Positions 46,951 to 57,864 of a stretch of DNA of 64,000 nucleotides are shown piece by piece (the first letter of the stretch is position 1; each line of letters begins with the position of its first letter). The position numbers and the translations under genes were made by a program. The notes beneath the pieces were generated by a model that saw only the letters and a program-made list of their open reading frames with translations, made no database searches and was not told the DNA's origin. This DNA comes from Acorus gramineus (lineage: Eukaryota > Streptophyta > Magnoliopsida > Acorales > Acoraceae), in the NCBI GenBank assembly GCA_030737835.1, contig CM060857.1:1934716-1998715 (forward strand). Reading direction: 5' to 3'.

Positions 46951-49900
46951 TTATGAAATGTAAGCCTTCACAAGTTCAGTAAAATTGCACACATAACCCG
47001 TCGGACACGTAATCTTGCCATCATTTTTCTTAGCCATATCTTCAAAGGCCTGCCACATAATCATGGGGATACGAGTCTTCTAAGTTACTTGATAAATGCT
47101 ATATATAACTCTCTCAGAGTGCTTCCTGTAGTGGTTTCAAACCTTAGCGCTGTAAGCATAGCCATTTAGTAGTACAAGTGGTGGGTTCTCTGTGTCCATC
47201 AACTTTTTGGTTATGTAGTGGATGAGCTTCGAATGATGCTGCTCGGAGAATGGTAAAGGTAAGGCCAATTTGCGGAAGTTCTCCTGGGACAGTGGATCAT
47301 CTTTGGTGTAATCTTCTTCGTAGCAGAATCTTAAAGTGGTCAAGAATTGACAGCATCCATGTAATCTTCATGGCATGTCATATTATCTAAACAAAAGATA
47401 ATAACAACCCTATAATGGCCACTAAACACTATCACTGGATCAATTTATGCTTATAGATGAACATACGGAGTCCTTAAGGCTGACAAACCTGCTTGCAAGA
47501 ATATATGCAACAGAGGCTCAAGGATCATGCCATATAATTTGCAAAACTCGTCTGAACAGCTCAACTAGATGGTCCCATTGTTTTGGTTCAAATAAAACCT
47601 GCCATGTCACATTCTGGTAAAAAAATACACGCCAAAGAAATAATTGGCATCATACACATCATGGGATCATGCTTGAAATCTCGACTGCTGTAATGCCAAT
47701 TAAGCTGCCCCAAATGTCATGCCAAACTGCGTTTGAAACCAAAACACCAAAAAATACACATTCTGTTTTCACTCTCCTCTTTATACTTCACTTAGTTTAA
47801 CCAAAAATACACATTGTATCTATTGTCACTCTCCTCTCTTTATGGTTCACTTCGTTTGACAAAAACTAAAAAAACACACTATCTATTGTTTCTAAAATAT
47901 TTAGATAACATGCAACTGAGACTCGCTGAGAATCTGCCATATTAAAACATTTCCTTCACCCACCAAAGATCAAAAGAAACAAGCAGACAGATATCTCAGT
48001 TATCCACTAAAATCAAATTCATGAGAAATAAGTGATCCAAAATTAAGTTTGTTGGCTAATTTAGCTCCTGCATCATGTTCTCTGAATAAAAGTCAAGCAA
48101 ACTATTCACTTTTAGTTCTAGAGTTGTCATTTTGTGCAATTACTTGAGACCACAACTCTCTCCCTCATATTTCCTCAAAAAAGAAATAAGGAGCAGATTA
48201 TACAGCCAGAAGAAGAATCTGGATGTGACATAAGACGGAAACAATTGACTCCACCATGGGAATGCCACGCACATTACTACTATAATTATTGCTGAATCAA
48301 CTACAAATCATCAAATTATGTCTGTTTATCTTTGCCTCCATCTATATATCAGCATATGCAGCAATCCCCTTTACTTCACCCCATGAAACAAAACAAACAG
48401 TTGCACAATATAATGACATAGTATCCAAAAGAAACAGCCAATTAAGGATTTCTACATTGTATGTTAAGCAATCAGTATTACTCTTGAGGGCCAAAGTAGC
48501 CATGACGCGTTGCTTTCATATGAGTAGCCCCCAAGGAGCAAGATACTTTCGGGCATATGTAATAATGTGCAAGTTGCGGTCAGCTCTTACCAGCTCTATG
48601 AACTGAAGTTGCAATTGAAATTTGAACTCTCTCTGTGATTGACAATATGAAGTTCATGTCACAAAGCTCCAGGAATGGTCATGTCCACTAGTATGAATGT
48701 ATATGTTACAAAGAATGGTATATCAACATTGTAATATTGCTAACTCAGACTAAAATACATTTTTCTTATCAAATAGATTCTAAAATGATACCGCCTCCTG
48801 CAAATAGCAACATGAAAAGGCATGCTATACAAAAATGCTTAAAATATTATTTATGATATAATCAGGCAGTAAAATCATTAAAATTGGTTTAAGTTCAATA
48901 TATTGGTAATAACACATCCAAGGGTTTAGAGTTATATTAGCCAATGACAGCTTCATTGCTCCAAAATTATATATGATGCAGAATGGAGATTACATACATT
49001 GTCAAGAAATTCATATCACCCAATTGCCAGCCTTATCGTGCAGTGTCACTGTGGAGAAATAAACCAAGCCTATGATCTGACTCTCGTATCAACAGTTATT
49101 TTGTGCGATAACATTCATATAACACATAGGTTTAGTGTTCAACACCATACTATTGAACGACAAAATAAAGTGTTCCAGTAGAACTCAGAAGCATTGGCCT
49201 CCCTTCAGACTCATACTTTGCAAGACAGACTTCTAGAAAATATGGAGTGTGAATGAGATACCTTGGACTTCTTCAACCTGGATTTGTTTTCTGCACACCA
49301 AGCTAGAGCAGGACCTACTTCCTTATTCTGGAGAGCATCAATAACCTTCTTCGCATCAATAAAGACATCGATATCCACAAGATCCTGCAAGCAAAGAGTC
49401 ACAAATTTAATATATACCATGTACCAAAGTTATCATAGCCCCTGCCTCCTCTCCCTATTCCCCTTGCCTTTCTCCCCCGTCTTTCTATTTCTCTTCTCGC
49501 TTTGTTTTTCATCGGGCATGTACTCCTTTTTATCTAATACAAAGAAGTGGCAGGCACACCAAATTTATTTTCTAAACAAAAATATACACCATGGTACAGA
49601 AACTAGATAAGATGAACCTAAGAAAGAACAAAGAGAGCTGGCTGGCTGGCTGGCTGCTGGCTGCTGCTTCACAATCGGTAAAATGATTCTGACATTCATG
49701 CACAATTTAGAGAAACAAGCATTCCCTCAGAAACATAGCAACAGAATGTGTGCAATCTCAGTTCACCAGGTGGATATGAGCAACAAAAATAGTTGTAATT
49801 CACCGGATATTTTTCCATGTCTAATGAGATTTAATTGTGCCCAAACTTCAATTTTCTGCATGTGTTGGCAAGCAATTTAATTGAAAAATAAATGAATATT

Positions 49901-51911
49901 TGAGGACCTCATTTGATTGCAACTAACTAGTTTTTTATTGTCATGTTAATTTGTATGAATGGAACTTTTCTTTTTTTATTGAAAAGAAGTAGGAACTTTT
50001 ATTGATTAAAGCCCCTAAACAAAACGAAGAGGAGGGATCTCCTTACAAAGCGAAAAAGAAAGAGGAACATAAGTATGAATGGATCTTTATTTGGAAGTCT
50101 ATCAATTCTAGCCATTCGATCAACTGGTTTAATGGTTAAGCATTTAAGATTCTTTCCCCTTAAATGTCTTATTACATTATCCTTAAAAAAATCATTTTCA
50201 CATAATTAAACACGTCAATTCAACCACACAGGCACACACACATTAAATGTCAATGTAAAGAGATCCCTTGTCTCCTAGCTTTCAGGGGTTTCTTGTAATA
50301 ATAGATACTCCTATATTTCCTCAAAAAAAAAAAAAAAAAAAATTCAACCACACATGCACACCTATATTTCTGTAATTTCATCCATCTCAAACCATTCCTA
50401 AAAAAACTACACCAAACGCAAACCTAATTCAAGTGAACCCAAACATAACAAGCTCTATATGAACATAGCCTAAATTAAATGCAAGTTTGCCATGTGTCAC
50501 CGAGCCTACCTAGGCCCCCCACCTTACGTTCCAATTGTCTAGACCGCGTTGGTTGAACTTTGTGGTATTGATACTGTCACTGATGAATCACTTGACTTTG
50601 CATATGTTTGGTGAGTCTTTGGGTAAAATGCACCAAAGACGGTGACACAATCGAGGGAACAGTTTAAGAACAGGTCACATGTCATAACTCATAGAACTAC
50701 AATGACGCCAGATGAAAATTGGCCGTGTGGTATTTCACTAGGGTGGTACGCAGTTACCAAAAATTCTATTGATGGCTTCAGTTTGACCATCTGTCTGTGA
50801 GAGATACATTGAAGAAAATTGATTTCGGGTCCCCATAATGTGCCATTAAGGTTTTGCAAACTTTATCTTCACTGATCTATCTCCAACCTAGACGTCGTGC
50901 TACTAAAAGATCGACTCCCCCACACCCACGCTCCATATGATTGGAAAAAACATATGTTAGCAAGTTGTGGCTCGCATATTGCATACAACCCTTCCATGGT
51001 TATGGAGAGGTTATGGAGGATCTTCCTTCCATGGTTTAAAAGGCTGAAGGAGAGATTCTTTATTTTTTTTTTCTTATTGAAGATATTCAGAGATTCCTGA
51101 TTGCATCACCAGCTAACAGTTATGTCACATATTTATGGGAGATAACGGACATTGAAAAAGAAATGGAAGGGAATGAATTCTTTATCAGAGTGGGTCAATC
51201 AGCTTTTTTCAACTTCTTGACAAAAATGTGTTATGATTGACACTGTTATTGTAGAGATAATAATGAAAAAGAAGATAATGATACCAGTACTGAAATTGTG
51301 ATATAGAATTATTACTTGGATGCCGCTGATCTGGGCGAGCTTGATGGCAGAGTCATAATAAGAGAGACAGAGCAAGTAGTCCACCAGGATGCGGTTAAGC
51401 CTTGTGTCGCCCCAATGGCCCACAGATACCACATCCAGATGGTCCAGCTGGCCCCTGAATCTTTATACCTGCAAGCTCTCCTGTTTGGTCCCTTCCTCCA
51501 ACTGCAAACTCGGAACGAAAACCCAAGAACCAAACACTTATCATTAAAAGAAGACATGAAATATAATTAAGAGGGGAAAGGAAAGAAAATACCTTGCGCT
51601 TAAGGCCCTGGAGACGGGAGACAAGGGAGGAGAGGTGGTGGACGGCGGCCTCTTTGGAGATGTCTTGTTCCCTCGGCAATGCGAGAGAGGACGGAGGTGA
51701 CATCCTTCTCGACAGTCCTGTGGTTGGATCTCATTGTCTTCTAGAGGTGCTCCAGTGGAACCCTCAGCAGTTGGTGCTCCAGATTCAGAGACTCCGCCAA
51801 CTGTGAACTCATCTTGATGGGTAGCTGTGGGGTAATGGCGGCAGGGGCAGAGTGGGGAGGATCACCACCACTCCGGCCATTGAGCACCACTTGATCCACC
51901 GCCATATTCAT
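46951..51911 (-). pseudogene. MAEA/GID9-like CTLH E3 ligase subunit, disrupted
   Basis: Minus-strand exons retain their introns. Exon 1 (51593-51911) reads QLAESLNLEHQLLRVPLEHL, then TAG (51741-51743) where the family has Lys, then KTMRSNHRTVEKDVTSVLSR, a frameshift near 51675, and KEAAVHHLSSLVSRLQGLKRK. Exon 2 (51316-51501) has TAA (51463-51465) for Gln before RF and then HWGDTRLNRILVDYLL. Exon 3 (49262-49384, DLVDIDVFIDAKKVIDAL) is intact. Exon 4 (about 48400-48632) has FIELVRADRN and YARKYLAPWG, then a one-base loss and decay. The penultimate exon (near 47140-47330) has KDDPLSQENFRKLALPLPFS, and the last (46951-47049) has KITCPTGYVCNFTELVKAYI, lacking one residue of the CPRTG motif. Working homologues form the RING-like core of the CTLH/GID ubiquitin ligase. 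Retained introns argue against a processed copy. Confidence 0.85.
49965..50080 (-). mobile_element. Probable LINE 3' end relic in a pseudogene intron
   Basis: Read on the minus strand it gives GTTTAGGGGCTTTAATCAAT, then AAAAGTTCCTACTTCTTTTC and an A-rich end, resembling the 3' tails of plant LINEs. It is short and without a domain. A poly-A run at 50322-50342, on the plus strand, may mark another retroposed tail. Confidence 0.3.
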
Positions 51912-51979
51912 TTGCCCGGCTGACTTCCGATCCCAAAAGAACAAAAAATGAACGGAATGATTATATCTTGATATCAAAT

Positions 51980-52370
51980 ATAATGTCTACACAATTAAAT
52001 GTAAAAATTCTTCAGAGTCATTTTTGTCTTTTATCGGAACCAATTTATCTTTACGATTATTTATAAAGACTGTAATGTCTGTCCAAATAAATATAAAAAT
52101 CTTTGAGAAGCAACTTTGTCTTTTGCAGAGACTAATTTGTCTTTATGATTGTTTATAGGGAGTGCAATGTGTACACAATTTAATGTAAAAGTCTTTCAGT
52201 GACAATTTTGTCTTTTGCAGGGACTAATTTGTCTTTATGACTGTTTATAAGGACTTCAATGTCTACACAATTATATGTGATGAAATATTCTGGGAATATT
52301 TCGTTAAGTTTGGATGGAAATTTAACTCAATGTCTGTCCCAATTTTAGCATAGACTTATATTTTTAAGTC
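51980..52370. mobile_element. One-arm fragment of the 4112-type foldback
   Basis: It is collinear with the right arm at about 4918-5325: ACACAATTAAATGTAAAAAT, TTTTTGTCTTTTA, GGAC.AATTTGTCTTTA, GATTGTTTATAGGGA.TGCAATGT and, near its end, TAAGTTTGGATGGAAATTTAACTCA. The opposite arm is missing. It begins about 70 bases upstream of the MAEA-like pseudogene start codon. Confidence 0.8.
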
Positions 52371-53339
52371 CCCATAAACTATATGATTTATTGATCGATC
52401 CCTCAATTCTTCATATTTTAGTTTTAATCACCAGATTTAAATGAGATGTTCCTTTTTAGTCCTTGGGAGGGACCTATCCCTAAATTATTTGGTTTTGTTT
52501 TTAATCCATCGGAGGGACTAAAAAGAAACATATTCTTTAAATCTAGTGACTAAAATCAAAATATGAACAAGTGATGGATCGATCTATAAATATGTATGTT
52601 TATAGGGATTGAAAACTAAAAAAACCCTAATAAGGGATTTTATAAACATCTTATAATTATATATTTTAGTAAAAAAAATATATATCAATCCATTTCAAGT
52701 TGAATGAATCCATTTTTAGTAAGTGTAAATATTTTTTAATAAGGTATATACATAGCCTAACGAAGTACTTGCTTCATTGGATTTATAACGAAGTATATAA
52801 TAATGTATTTGGACTGTAAAAAACTGAATGTATAAGTGCCTCTATAATTTTATTATTATTTTAATCTTCACAAGGTGCCCCACTCCATGCTTTCTTGGGT
52901 CTTCAGCTTCGTTTGATGAGCAGTTTGGCAGCGTTGGCGTTGGTGGGAGCCAGCGGACGCAATCATAGCCAAATGGCCCTTTCCGCGTTCGTGTGTACAA
53001 CGAGAAAATCCTTGTCATAGTTGTTTTTACTCCCATGTTCCACGACTCCCCTCAGCACCGCTTCCCCCTACCGCTAGTCCTCCCTCCCCCGCTCCCCCAA
53101 TGTTTGATAATTGCAAACGTTCCCATCGCTTTCATAACAAAGCTGAATTGATGATGATGATAAAACGATAAGGCCTTCCATATAGTTTGATTTTTATTCA
53201 TCGATCAAACGCTTATCTGATGACCATACCAACGGACCTCAGATCATTGGCTCTCTTTCATGAACCCTTTCTTTTTTATTTTATTTTATTTTATTTAATA
53301 ATTATATTATTATTACTAGTTATTGCACGATGAATTTTA
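52371..53339. other. Spacer left of the retroelement complex
   Basis: A/T-rich to about 52850, including a reversed, diverged family-A MITE relic (52640-52830), then more balanced. A CTAG preceded on the minus strand by CATCGTGCAATAA (near 53318) resembles a Helitron 3' end in the minus orientation, without other support. No gene. Confidence 0.35.
52640..52830. repeat. MITE-like family A, reversed diverged copy
   Basis: The reverse complement shows the family order ACTTATTAAAAATG, then GAATAAATCCATTT-like and GATATATATTTT blocks seen in the 45969 copy. Ends are unclear. Confidence 0.35.
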
Positions 53340-54640
53340 TAAAAATAATGTTTTCTAAGCCCCAACATCACAGGCCCCATCTGTCGGTATCGGATTTCGG
53401 GGGAGGGGATCCGGAAATGGGGGGCCCCCTCTCTTTCCTTCCGGTATTTGGGGTGGCGCTGTGGCGCCGCGTGTGTGAGGGTTCTTCGGAGGCTCGGATT
53501 CGGTGCGCACCTTGGCAGGCTCGGTCGGATCGTCTCTCGGAAGGGTAGGGGGGGGGGTTTCGTTCCTTGCTGAGGCGGCCGACAGGTCCTCAGGAGGATT
53601 CAGGGGTGGTTGTGATCGCCACCTGCTTTTCTCAAAAAGTAGGAAAAGTTGGGGTGGATTTGATCGCCTTCGTGGGGTCTCCGCTCTGAGACACGGGCAT
53701 GCCGTACACAGAGGTGAAGACAGGGATCCTCTTCTGCTTCGAAAATTTGACTCAAGGAGAATTTGGACTCAGGTGGGCTAGGGGAAGGGCCGGCTAGTCG
53801 GGTTTAGCCACCTGGTGGGGGGCGGCTGGTTAAAAGTAGCCACCTGGGACTTGGTTCAACTTGGGCAGAACCTGGGTAGGGTTTGGTTTTGGATGTTGGC
53901 AAAGGCTAAGCTAGGTTTAACCTGGGTTTTGGAGAGTGGATTTGGATAGTGAATTTGTTTAGGGAATGGGTTTTCTACTCACAAATAGAGCTCTCTTTCT
54001 CTCTCTCTCTCAAGGGTTTTTAAATGGTGGTGTGGGGGGTATAGACTTTTATGTGTTGATTGGGGATGTTTGGATTATTGATTATGAATGGATGATGGCA
54101 AATTGGGAATGAATTGAAATGCTTGGATGCCCCCTCTATTTATAGTAAAAAAAGAGGTAGGGGGTGTCCACTGGACAATAGATCAAAATGGATAATAAGG
54201 TGCTTGATTTGACTTTCCATTAGATCTTTGTGGTCTGACAGTGTCCAGGTGAGGGACGGCTAATGGCAACTAGCCGCCCAGTGAGGGGCGGCTACTCTTA
54301 AGTAGCCGCCCCCATCATAACCTGCCAAACGTCCCATCTTTGACAAGCAGTGGCTTAGATCGGTTACTAAGGTTTGTAGATACCCCATTTTGATCGGTCA
54401 AAACTGGGAAACACTTATCATTTGTGATATCTTAGTTTGCAGGTCTAAACCTCGATGATCTTCCCGGAGCCAGAATAATCACTTGAGTAGAGAAAGGAAA
54501 GAAAAGATAAGCACACAAGTTCTTAAAAGCTTAGAGAAGCAGTACCATCGCCCAGAACGGTCAAGCCTTGGGCTGTTGTACAAGACATTTGAAAGTCTGT
54601 CCGGTGACTAAGACAAGCGACCACCCACTCGTCGTACTGG
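53340..54640 (-). mobile_element. Ty3/gypsy-like LTR and leader fragment, minus orientation
   Basis: On the minus strand, near 53640, GAGAAAAGCAGGTGGCGATC follows an AAGGCGATCAAAT segment. This resembles the end of an LTR and the GTGGCGA..-type leader of gypsy elements and aligns with the plus-strand segment at 56530-56610. To the left, toward 53340, the presumed internal part stops without genes. To the right are CGGCTA..TAGCCGCC-like inverted motifs (53790-53850 and 54240-54310). No coding domain survives. Confidence 0.4.
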
Positions 54641-54860
54641 ACAATCTATCTGAGGATTGTCGACTTCGACGATCTTTGGGAGGATTGTCGAACTGGACGA
54701 TCTTTCTTAGGATTATCGACTTCGACAATCTTTGGGAGGATTGTTGAACTGGACAATCTTTCTGAGGATTGTCGACTTCGACGATCTTTGGGAGGATTGT
54801 CGAACTGGATGATCATTCAGGTGATTGTCGAAGTCGACAATCTTTTCTGGGTTGTCGACC
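54640..54860. repeat. Minisatellite array 1, 28-bp units
   Basis: About eight units of GGATTGTCGACTTCGACGAT plus CTTTGGGA, alternating with a variant containing GTCGAACTGGAC, so the higher-order period is 56 bases. It is the inverted counterpart of the array at 55975-56340. Confidence 0.9.
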
Positions 54861-55974
54861 TAGACAATGGGATGACGGATCGTCGAAAATACTGGGATAA
54901 GTTCAGCTCAAAAAGGACGGCATGGCCTGAGTTTTTTTGCCTCTCCACCAACGTCAGCCACTTCGGGTGAACGTGGGAGCGTCGTGGGGCACTCATTACC
55001 TCCCCAAACAGGTGTCAAGAAGGTGGTGGCTCGTTTGGGTTATAAAAGGGAAGCAATGGGGGGCTTTTGAGAGTAAGAAACCCATCTTTTACTCTCAAAA
55101 AGCCATCCAAAACCTCTCCTAGCCTCTCCATTCGAGACCAGCAACCCCTCACCACCCTCCACCCTCCATTTCCGAGCACCACCACCCCCTAAACCAGCAG
55201 CCACTCCAAACAACCACCCATCACCCTCACCTACCACCTAAGCCCTCCCCTTTCTCTCCAAAAGCCACCCATCCAAACCCATCTTTTTTTTTTATCACCA
55301 ACAGCCCCTCTCAACACTCTCCACCCTCCATTCCCGAGCACCACCACCCCCTACACCAGCAGCCACTGCAAACAACCACCCACCACCCCTCACCTACCAC
55401 ATAAGCCCTCCCCTTTCTCTCTAAAAGCCACCCATCCGAACCCATCCACTACCACCCAAAGTTAACCACCTTTTCTCATCACTATCATCTATCCCTCACC
55501 CTCCCTTGCCAAAGAGAAAGAGAGAGCTCACACCTCCCTACCCTCACTTCCCTTTCCTTTTTTTTCCTTTTTTTTTTTACTTAAAGAACTTGTATAACAT
55601 ATCATCTCCTCAAGTTTAACAAGTTGTAACAAGCTTACTAAATTAAATAAATATAAGTTTAATCAAAGTTGAGAGTGTTGGAGTACATCATTGGACTATT
55701 ATCAGTTCTTTTGGAAACTATACGCAGCTGGCGGACGACCCTAACTTGGATCGTTGGTCAGTTGGTCTAGGGACCATTTGAACACTCCCCTTTGCAAGTT
55801 TGGGTACCTCCCAAGGACTACTAACCCCTTTTGTTTTATTTTGTTTACTTCATTTGTCATTTACTGCTTTATATGTTTATTATTACTCTTTTATATACTG
55901 TTTATATGCTGTTTTTTTCTCAGTTTCTTGTTAACATAAAACCTCCCGCTAATTTTGTTAAATTTTTCTTGGAG
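54861..55974. other. Spacer between the two inverted minisatellite arrays
   Basis: Contains a C-rich tandem duplication of about 170 bases (from about 55115 and again from about 55305), sharing CACCCTCCATT, CCGAGCACCACCACCCCCTA and CTAAAAGCCACCCATCC-like blocks. From 55580 it becomes T-rich. The frames are low-complexity and not supported as genes. Confidence 0.5.
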
Positions 55975-56340
55975 TTAACCCTCGACAATCCCCCCTGGTT
56001 CGTTGAGCTCGACAACCCCCCGTGGTTCGTCGAACTCGACAATCCACCCATGGTTAGTCGATCCTGACAACCCACCCGTAATTCGTCGAACTCGACAATC
56101 CACAAATAATTCATCACACTCGACAATCCACCCATAGTTTGTCGCACTCGACAATCCACCCATAGTTCGTCGAACTCGACAATCCACCCATAGTTCATCG
56201 AACCTGACAACCCCCTTTAATTCATCGAACTTGACAATTCACTCATAGTTCGTCGATCCCGACAACTCCCATGTGGTTCGTCGAGACCGACAATCCCTTC
56301 TGGTTCGTTAAACTTGACAACCCTTCCTGGTTCATCAATC
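55975..56340. repeat. Minisatellite array 2, 27-28 bp units
   Basis: About thirteen units of CTCGACAATCCACCCATAGT, then TCGTCGAA, with diverged edges. The reverse complement of a unit, GGATTGTCGAGTTCGACGAA, closely matches the array 1 unit. Long frames across it, such as the minus-strand one at 55920-56210, are an effect of the repeat being open in several frames. Confidence 0.9.
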
Positions 56341-56640
56341 CCTATAGTTCACCTCCAGTCTATTGACCAGAAAGAACACCTTTTTTTTATCCCATTTGCC
56401 AATCTTGCACAAAAAAAAGTATCTTTCTCTCTCTCTTTGGGTTTGCAGGATGAATATGAGCTTGAACACCTTAAGGCACGGCCGGCTGTGATCCTTGAGA
56501 GGAGAACCCGCATCCCCCGTTGAAGGCGAGTAATAAAAGAACATTCTCTTTTCTTGCTTTTGAGGAAAAGCAAGTGGCGATCACACCAACGTCCCTGGAA
56601 GCGGTCGGGCAACCTTGGACGATCCATCAAGTGGCGATTC
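56341..56640 (+). mobile_element. LTR end and leader-like segment of a gypsy-type element, plus orientation
   Basis: Reads GAGAGGAGAACCCGCATCCC, GAAGGCGAGTAATAAAAGAA, then GAGGAAAAGCAAGTGGCGAT. In plant gypsy elements the tRNA-primer site and leader start with such a TGGCGA-type motif just after the LTR. The PMD reading frame begins 1.25 kb downstream in the same orientation. The exact LTR limits and a second LTR are not visible. Confidence 0.4.
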
Positions 56641-57864
56641 AGAGCGCCGTGTGTGTAACAGAACCAAACTTGAAGGAACCCGGATTCACGACCACACCGT
56701 GTCAAAATCCAACACCAAAAAGGTTGAATCGGCTGAGATGGGGTGGCTCAAAGGGATAATCCGCCGCAATCATGCTTGCTTTATGTCCCATCCAGGAAGG
56801 CGGTTTGGGGTCGGTTGGTGGACGGCTAGTTGAAACTAGTTGCCTGGTATGGGAGTAGCCGTCCATGTCCAGGTCCTAGATTTTTCTAAGTGTTTGGACT
56901 AGGGTTTCCGATTTTGGTTTCTAAGGGAGTTTTCTTATTAGATGTCCAAATGTGGTCATTCTTTAAGCATTACTTGAAGTATTTTTATCTTTTTGGACGG
57001 TCAAAATTGGGGTATCTATAATTGTCCCTCATCGGACGGAGTCTTTTGTGCGAAGCAGAAAGACTTCGACGATGATAAGAAAAGAGACCCCTATTTTGGC
57101 CGGCCCAACCTTCAAGAAGTTTAGGACACATGACCAATACCATTCAGGGATTTAATTTAGGTCATCAGAGGCTAGGTTTTGACTAGAATAGTTATCTAAA
57201 GAGTGATCAAGGTGGGAGAGTGAGTAAAAGTAAGGAAGCGAGTGATCCAACCCTCGGATGGGGTTCTTAGCCATCGTGCACGGAGCAGCTCGGCGTCAGT
57301 TTCCTTGTGCCTACCGTACCCGTGCTTGGGTAACTCAGCAAATCAAGGGGATATCGCAGACATAAAGCAAATAAAAAGGTGTTTGATTTGGTGAATTGGA
57401 TTATTCAAAAACAAAGATTCCAGAAAAGAACCAGAACTGAAGAAATTTGAACTGAATGGTACTGGTAACTGTGGTAAAACTTCAAAAAAGTTGTGTTTGA
57501 TCAAGTAAGACTTTGAAATAAACCAATACATGGCCGTTTGTTTTTAGAAAACTTAAAAATAAGTGTGTTTGAGAAGCCGGCGGGGAGGGGCGGCTAGTGG
57601 TAATTAGCCGTCGGGTAGGGGGCGGTTACTTCCGAGTAGCCGCCTACCGACTGGGTCCCTTATAACCGAAAAAGACCCTCTCTCTCCCGCACATTTTCAA
57701 AATGGTTTCTCTCCCTTCAATACTTCTTCTTTTTCATTTGAAACTGAAAAACCTTGGTTTTCTTGGCTTTGATTCGCTTAATTTCACCCTAGATCACTCC
57801 TTTCTTCTTGATTTTGAAACCCTAAGAACTTTTGGGTTCTCCTTTTTCTTGTGAAATCGAGGAG
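56641..57864. other. Leader region before the PMD frame
   Basis: No domain is recognised. It has two more CGGCTAGT..ACTAG/TAGCCG-like inverted motifs (about 56820-56870 and 57585-57650), the same motif type as at 53790 and 54240. TTATAACC at 57660 followed by a CT-rich stretch may be the transcription start side of the PMD frame. Confidence 0.4.

Noticed and set aside
53300..53345. Minus-strand Helitron 3' end near CTAG 53318
   Set aside because: Only a short resemblance (CATCGTGCAATAACTAG); no stem and no partner end.
55920..56210. Minus-strand repetitive reading frame across minisatellite array 2
   Set aside because: A repeat of 27 bases (a multiple of three) stays open in several frames; the product is only a translation of the satellite.
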